Assembly: GCA_963555705.1 (NCBI GenBank)
Contig: OY743174.1
Coordinates: forward strand, 27,469,608 to 27,533,607
Length of the DNA stretch: 64,000 nt
Reading direction: 5' to 3'
Source: Ligustrum vulgare
Taxonomy: Eukaryota > Streptophyta > Magnoliopsida > Lamiales > Oleaceae
Below, piece after piece: positions 58,283 through 64,000 of this stretch. Numbering within the stretch: position 1 is the stretch's first letter; every line of letters begins with the position of its first letter. The notes beneath the pieces are model-generated. The model was not told where the DNA came from, searched no databases, and worked only from the letters and a program-made list of their open reading frames with translations. A program made the translations under genes and the position numbers.

Positions 58283-58533
58283 TTGGATCTATTTCAGATT
58301 CTTGCGTTTCTTGATTTTTTTCGTGTTCTTCGCGTTCTTCGTGTCAGTCATAATTTTCTTCAGTTTCATCCATAAGAGTCAGTCCCAAAAAATTCAAAAG
58401 TGTTTTCTTCTTCGTTTTTCGTCCAAATCCAGTTCCGTTTTTTCTGCCATACTCGTAGTCAAATTATCTGGCAGATTAAAAAAAAATTCGAAACTTCCCA
58501 AATATTCCGAATTTCCTTGTTCGTGTCTTAAAA

Positions 58534-59526
58534 ATGTCTGATAGAGAGGTTTCCACATCTTCATCTTCTATTGGAGATAGAAAACAGCTCGGGAGTGTGA
58601 ATAGAAGGAATGAACAGGATAACAATGATATTGCAGCAATGAGGGCACAATTTGAGAGGTTTATGGTACAGATGGAGAATCGACGTGCAGAACGTGAACA
58701 AAGACCTCGTGATCAATCTCATGATGGTTCTCGGGTTAGGAGAGGTAATAGACGTGAGGTTGGTGTGGATAATGAAGACATGGGCAGTGAAAGGGGCAGT
58801 ATATCTTTAGGTAGTATGCGAAGGAGGGATAGAGGAGATAGGTATGAGCGGAGGCATGATAGGGAGCGTCGTGATGCTAGGAGGCATCGTGGGGGTAGAG
58901 ATGTTGTTGATGACGACCTTGGAAAAATTAAAGTGAAATTACCATCGTTCCAGGGTAGGAGTGATCCGGAGGCATACTTGGATTGGGAGACAAAGGTCGA
59001 ACGACTTTTTGATTGTAATAATTATTCGGAAAAGAAGAAGGTGAAATTAGTCGTGATTGAATTCACCGACTATGCAAATATTTGGTGGGATCAACTAGTT
59101 ACGGGTAGGAGGAGGGACCTTGAGGAGCCGGTGGAGAGTTGGGGTGAATTAAAAACCATAATGAGGAAGCGGTTTGTGCCGACTCATTATTATAGAGATA
59201 TTTATCAAAGGCTGCAGGGTATGACTCAGGGGTCGAGGAGTGTAGAAGATCATCATAAGGATATGGAGGTGGCGATGATTCGGGCTAACGTGGTGGAGGA
59301 TCGGGAAGCTACGATGGCTAGGTTTCTGAGTGGATTGAATAGAGATATTGCCAATGTCATTGAGCTGCAACATTATGTGGAGCTGGAAGATATGGTGCAT
59401 ATGGCCATGAAGGTGGAAAGACAGCTAAGGCGAAAGGGGGCAGGAAGATCGTTCGTCACGGCCGTAAACAAGCAGCGCCAGATTTTTCGAATTTTCCAAT
59501 TATTTTATTTCCTTTTGGTTTTTTAG
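58534..59526 (+). pseudogene. Truncated gag of unit 2, fused to LTR sequence
   Basis: The first 305 or so residues repeat the gag of 55226 with a few substitutions (for example Asn to Ser at GNERGS, Lys to Glu at EPVKSW, Tyr to His at VEDYHK). At AAGA, 59445-59448, the sequence jumps to the palindrome region of the LTR, giving a foreign tail of about 25 residues. The zinc knuckle and protease are lost. The four shared bases at the join suggest a microhomology-mediated deletion. Confidence 0.9.
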
Positions 59527-59988
59527 TTATTTTCCTATTTTAGAATTTTAGTCTAATTAGAATTCTATTTTGAGTAAATTAGATGCTAGGTTATTTTGCT
59601 TATTTATATTCCTTTCCATTCATTGTAAAAACAGAAGTTTTGAGATTAATAATATTTGAGAGAGGATTCTCCAAAATTGAAAGGTTGAGTTTTTCCCTTT
59701 GTTTCGAACTTATCAAAGATTCGATCTTTGTGGCGTTCATCCAACGAACTCATCAAGGAATTGACAACCCTTGTGGCGTTCACCAATCCTGGTTTTTCAG
59801 TCCGCATCGTCATTAATTGCGTCGTGATTGTTGGGTCAAGGTTTTACCGTCAAATCTATCTTCTATTTTTTCGTTAGTTTCTTCGTGTTCTTATTATTTT
59901 CGAGTCAAATCTGATTTAGATCTTTCCTAGGTTTTAATTGTCATTATTCCGCGTTTTTCGACGAGATTCCCCGACTGGGATCTCATCA
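59445..59988 (+). repeat. LTR C of the compound element (5' part deleted)
   Basis: Matches 57725-58268 of LTR B and ends CTCATCA followed by the target duplication ATAGG. The CATCA end pairs with the TGATG start of LTR A; the inner LTRs end CATCG. Confidence 0.92.
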
Positions 59989-60165
59989 ATAGGATTAGCA
60001 AATGAGTGGGCAGTCCCGAAATCGAACATGATAGGTTCAAAGTGCCTAGTACTATGTTCAATGCCTCATTGGCTACATACTCGAACATTGTATACACTAG
60101 TGCCGGTGTAGTCTCCGTGACTCTCGCTACTATTTGCATTCACTATTCCTTGTTTTAATGAACAT
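59989..60165 (-). pseudogene. Gag/protease junction of the split Tekay/Del-like element
   Basis: The minus strand encodes ALVYTMFEYVANEALNIVLG and LNLSCSISGLPTHLLIL. The style is that of the linker and start of a chromovirus protease, with a frameshift at the catalytic motif. It abuts the insertion at ATAGG and continues the minus-strand protease text that resumes at 54073. The remaining gag to the right is not recognisable. Confidence 0.6.
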
Positions 60166-60166
60166 T

Positions 60167-60420
60167 TTGATAAATATCTTAAGATGATCATATTTATCTA
60201 AAATAAGATTCAAAGACTAGAAAAGATAGACCTCTAAGTATTTTGGAGGTGGATTTTATGTGGATTTTTGAATCTCATTTAATTGATAAAATGATTAAGA
60301 TCTTAGGATTGGTCACACTTATCTAAAACTCGATTCTAAGACTAGTAAAGGATGGACTTCAAAATGGATTAGAGGCGTAAATCTATACAAGTTTATGAAT
60401 CTTGTTTATAGAATTTGATA
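60167..60420. repeat. Imperfect tandem repeat, about 116 bp x 2
   Basis: Units start TTGATAAATATCTTAAGAT at 60167 and TTGATAAAATGATTAAGAT at 60283 and share ATTTATCTAAAA...GATTC.AAGACTAG.AAAG. Confidence 0.7.
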
Positions 60421-60789
60421 ACTAAGAGTTCTCATTCATTAAATGGACTTAAGAGTTTGGATATCAATACACTTCGATATGTGTGGATCATTTATGCTCA
60501 AGCTGCGAGCGAGTATGAGTAGTTCATCACTTTTGCTTATTATCACTCTAGATCTCGATTTTATACTTAATATCTTATTGGTCCAAAACATTGGAGAATC
60601 CTAAAACTTTGTGTATCTCTCTTGTGAGTTCAAGAACCACTTATTTAAAAGGTAAACAAAATAATACCAAACAATGATGATTTATCCTCATTACTAGTTT
60701 AATTTATGAATGTACTTCGTAAATAGTAAGATTATTTCATAGCTTAGTACCATCTGGGTCTTTCTCGAAAACATCCTTAGAGTTGTGGA
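60421..60789. other. Unassigned DNA
   Basis: No open frame, repeat or terminal motif recognised. Confidence 0.4.
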
Positions 60790-61350
60790 AAAGGTGCAAG
60801 CCCAATCTATGCTTGTGATCACTTATAAATTCCTAGGTAGTTTAATGCATTTAGCTAAGGAGAACTCTGACCCGGTGTAGAGATACATGATTAACTTAGT
60901 TAAATAGGCCTAATTTAAACTCGAGAGAGGTAAATTAGATACATACGTGAATTCGACCGAATACAATTTTAGAAAACAACTTGTGAAGAGAAATTAAATC
61001 AGAAGATTACTTTGAAATTGTTAGTCCCGATATTCATTTAATTGTTAGAAACTTAACCACTTTATTTATTGCTTTCGTTAGTTGGTTTTAGTTTTAAATT
61101 TTTATTTTTATTTAATTGAATTGTTTATTTCATCGATTTCCAATTATTTGTCCTTTTTTTATTATTTTACAATCTATTTTCTTAATTAGTTTTTGTTTTA
61201 GTTTAGGAATTCTTTAAAATCAATTAATCAAAGTAAATCGATAGCGAATTAACTAGTCCTCGTGGGATCAACAACCCGGACTCAAAAGTCCACTTTATTA
61301 CTTGTATACGATATCGTGCACTTGCAATAATCAAACCAACACATATACTC
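60790..61350 (+). repeat. 3' part of an Athila-like LTR
   Basis: Closely parallels 10040-10560 and the reverse of 10590-11080: GTAGAGATACATGATTAACT, AAACTCGAGAGAGG, then GACTCAAAAGTCCACTTTAT and the GTGCACTTGCAATAATC end. The upstream half is missing and no primer-binding site follows, so it is a fragment. Confidence 0.7.
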
Positions 61351-62690
61351 AAGCATTTTTTTGAAAATGAGTAAATATTTACTCATCTATTCAAAATTCG
61401 ATCTGATGGGTTAAAACTAATTTAGATTTGACTTGATAAGGACTCTCTAGAGTTGTCAAGATTAGAATATAACTGGGAGATAAGGTGATTATTTGGTTGA
61501 GTATAAGGAAATCGTTGATTGTTTGTTATACCACCATGACTTGTGTCGAAAGGAGTGACCATCTTAATAGGGAACATGATCATTTATTTAATGATGTTTT
61601 TAACAAGATAGATGATTCGACGCTTCACGTATACTCTAAGGCAAGTGAGAGGTTGTTGGATTATATATATAAAGTATAATTCACGACATTTTTAATAAAA
61701 TTAATTGGTTGTATTATAAGAGCTTGCATATGTCCATATGTCGATTTGATATTACAAATTGAGTCTTTAAGTTCTTACAAAGTGTTCGGCTGCTAATGCA
61801 GCCATTTTTTTTTGTTTATTTTGGTAGTTTCTAGGTAGATGTGTGGTTGAAAATTCGAGAGAGAAAATATGTGTGGTTAAAAAGTAGTTTGGGAAATTGT
61901 GTTTAATAAAATTAATGTTCATGATAGTAACTAAATAGGGAATATTTATTTTTATACGATCTTCTCAATTTTATTAAATTCTATCTTTGACTTTTAATAA
62001 AATTGAGAGCGCAATTGAAACATATTGACGGGACCACGTGAACTTAATTTGTGATATGACCATACAAATTTAATTTCACTTGACAGTCGTACGTGGATTT
62101 CGATTAATAAAATTTAATGGATTTCGATTACTAGCTTGAAGTTTTTTGATGTATCAACGACTTAGATAAAATTGCTGATCAATATCTCAATACTTTGGAA
62201 ATTGAAGTAAACTAACGAAGAACATATATTCATATTATGGAATTCTTCACCTTTTATGTATGATCATAATCTCATTTATTCTTCTAATGGATAGTTAAAT
62301 CCGAGTTTAGTAATTCTTCAATGATTATGAATTCTATGATGTGATGTGATCTCATTGAACTATCAAATAGAAGATGAGAATTGAGAATTTGAATATTCAG
62401 ATAATGGCATTTTGGTCATTTGACCTTAGAGTATTTGAGTTGATCAACGATGGTAAGATGTTAGAGAGATAAGTCAAAGAATAGAACATGATTAATAAAT
62501 TGATTTTGACTAATCAAGAGTTGACTGTGATAAAATAAATTTATTGGAGCTTAGTTTAATTGGGTCCAATCAAATTCCCTTTGTGGGTTCACTATAATAG
62601 GCATATACATGCTTATAACCTATATTTGGCTATAATGAATTGAGCTTGGGTTATAATACTAGGGTTGGTAGGATTTTGGACTGTAAACTC
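61351..62690. other. Unassigned AT-rich DNA
   Basis: A 64-codon frame at 61485-61679 matches nothing I know and lacks coding character. No terminal repeats seen. Confidence 0.4.
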
Positions 62691-62699
62691 ACAAATAGT

Positions 62700-63077
62700 C
62701 TTTTAAGACATTTTTTTTTAGCCTACGACATTTGTAGGCAGGACACATACTAAAGTGTGTAATGTGTGTTTTCTCTATTGAGTAAAAACTGTAATTTTAA
62801 TGTAACCTAAATTTAGAGAGAGGTGACCACATGCTTGTATAGATGATATTGAATACCACTGGGAAAAACTTGAGGGTATGAAGCTTTTTTGGAATTAAGA
62901 ACGCAGTAGATAGAAGTTATTGTAAAGCACAGTACAATGATATATCTCTTTTATTCTTATATGCACAAAATTACTTATTCCTAGTCAAATATATAAAACA
63001 GAAAAATTTCTACAAATGGATAATCTAGTCACAAAAAATAAATTTTTGTGAGTAAAACAACTCTAGTTCCCAACAAT
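62700..63077 (+). repeat. Possible end of a Copia-type LTR
   Basis: The stretch ends AACTCTAGTTCCCAACA at 63077, and its last 64 bp resemble 7054-7106. Upstream text (TGTAATTTTAATGTAACC, AGAGAGGTGACC) is compatible with a 3' LTR, but no start or polypurine tract is identified. Confidence 0.3.
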
Positions 63078-63129
63078 GACAACCTAGAAAGAGTAGAGGA
63101 TGAGTATTTTTGATAACTTAGAGTGAAAA

Positions 63130-64000
63130 GAACATGACGGAAGGGTGGAACCAAGGGGGGCCGCACTGGGACGCTGCCCACCCCAATTTAAGATCAGACA
63201 GAGTTTGCAAAAAATTGAAATGGCCCAGTCTAAAAAATAAATGGCCTAAGCACCCAACCCAACCCAAAAATCACCTAGCCCAAAACTGGGGAGGAAGAAA
63301 ATTCTACCAGAATTTGAAAACTTCCCTTGAAAAGAGAGATTCACTAAGTGGGAGAAGGAGACAGCTAGTGGGAATCGTCAATCCGCTGACTACTACAGCC
63401 TATTTCCAATCTTCAATCTACAAGGGAAAATGCAATGTCAGCGCCGCGACACGGTGGAGGACGTGAAGCACACTGTCTGACCCCCTAGTTTCGAGCTTGA
63501 ATCAGGTTTTCACAATTTCCTCTCATTTCATTAAGGTAAATTGATAATACTAATTGTTCTTGACTTATTTTGAAGATTAAAAGTAATTTCCTACCCTAAT
63601 TTTATAATTTATGTGCCCTAATTTTATTATTTAGTTTCTGCCCTAATTTTAGTTTTTCAATTTGTTTGATTTTGTGCCATAATTGTTTAGAAGAATTATG
63701 ATTGATGATGACACAATGCTATTTTCAATTTTTTTATGTTGGAAATGATAATTTTTTAATGTTGGCATTTAGCAAATAATTTGTTTGATTTTGTACAGTT
63801 GAGCCTGTGTGTGCCCTAATTAAGTAAGTGAGGAATTCTTGTAATTGAAAAATGATAATTGATGATGATACAATACCGTTTTCAATTTTTTGATGTTAGG
63901 AGATGATAATTTTTTAATGTTAGCATTTGGGGTTTCTTGATTATGCATATGTTATAATGGCCACACAACCTCTTAAGAAGAAAGGAAAAATAACATTGCA
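63130..64000 (+). other. Possible promoter, first exon and first intron of a gene
   Basis: Several GCCCA/GGCCCA words (63220, 63290) and AACCCAACCC lie within 80 bp, as in plant housekeeping promoters (site II and telo-box style). The sequence then becomes less AT-rich for about 200 bp (including a 110-codon frame, 63134-63466, without known motifs). It passes CATTAAGGTAAATTG near 63530, a good splice donor, into T-rich intron-like DNA holding an imperfect tandem repeat (63661-63780, 63781-63935). Weak support; the rest lies outside the window. Confidence 0.25.

Larger units (their letters stand above)
54074..59988 (+). mobile_element. Compound CRM-like element with three LTRs (LTR-gag/pro-LTR-gag-LTR)
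   Basis: LTR A (54074-54960), internal region with a gag-protease frame, LTR B (57322-58268), a second internal region identical at nearly every base to the first but cut inside gag, and a partial LTR C (59445-59988). Matching ATAGG lies only at the outer edges. A single insertion later changed by unequal recombination between LTRs, followed by a deletion in the right unit, explains the layout. pol (RT, RNase H, integrase) is missing from both units. Confidence 0.9.

Noticed and set aside
63134..63466. 110-codon frame as a protein-coding gene
   Set aside because: No known motif and a low-complexity start; kept only as part of a possible promoter/exon region.

Overview
This is nuclear DNA from a flowering plant, most likely a eudicot. 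It is AT-rich and built almost entirely of transposable elements in several layers. Plant LTR-retrotransposon proteins (Copia and several Gypsy lineages), initiator-Met-type and Asp-type primer-binding sites, Tourist-like MITEs, probable Helitron ends and a broken copy of a plant CXIP4-like gene all support this. I recognise no intact cellular gene, tRNA, rRNA or CRISPR array. The mix of Athila-like, Tat-like, Tekay/Del-like and CRM-like Gypsy elements suggests pericentromeric or other heterochromatin.

Layout. 1-6378: an old Copia element (gag-PR and IN-RT-RH frames, LTR portions at both ends). 7299-16160: Athila-like LTRs and 3' untranslated regions, including two LTRs head to head that form a palindrome of more than 1 kb around 10.57 kb. 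16540-20127: two probable minus-strand Helitron 3' ends; the segment between them carries the CXIP4-like pseudogene. 20128-22685: a 2.5-kb LTR with its primer-binding site. 24.9-32.5 kb: the 3' ends and LTRs of two further Athila-like elements. 32.5-35.0 kb: the primer-binding site and LTR of a minus-strand element, plus a small MITE. 36544-43162: a complete but mutated CRM-like Gypsy element with an AATCA target duplication, sitting inside an older minus-strand Gypsy remnant. 44.6-46.0 kb: a Copia relic. 46.0-48.7 kb: the 5' end of a Tat/Ogre-like element. 48732-54073 plus 59989-60165: a minus-strand Tekay/Del-like element (LTR, chromodomain, IN, RH, RT, PR). Its protease region is interrupted at 54074-59988 by the youngest-looking insertion, a three-LTR compound CRM-like element with an ATAGG target duplication outside. 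60.2-64 kb: an LTR fragment, unassigned DNA, and perhaps the promoter and first exon of a gene at the right edge.

How the parts relate. The window is a record of nested insertions, not a set of cooperating genes. Its most open frame is a 795-residue gag-protease reading frame at 55226-57613 that has lost RT, RNase H and integrase, so any copying would depend on enzymes from another element. The most distinctive non-coding signal is a clustered palindrome, TTACGGCCGTAA, present 8-10 times in the upstream part of every full CRM-like LTR here. A different palindrome, CGCGATCGCG, is clustered in one of the Athila-like elements.
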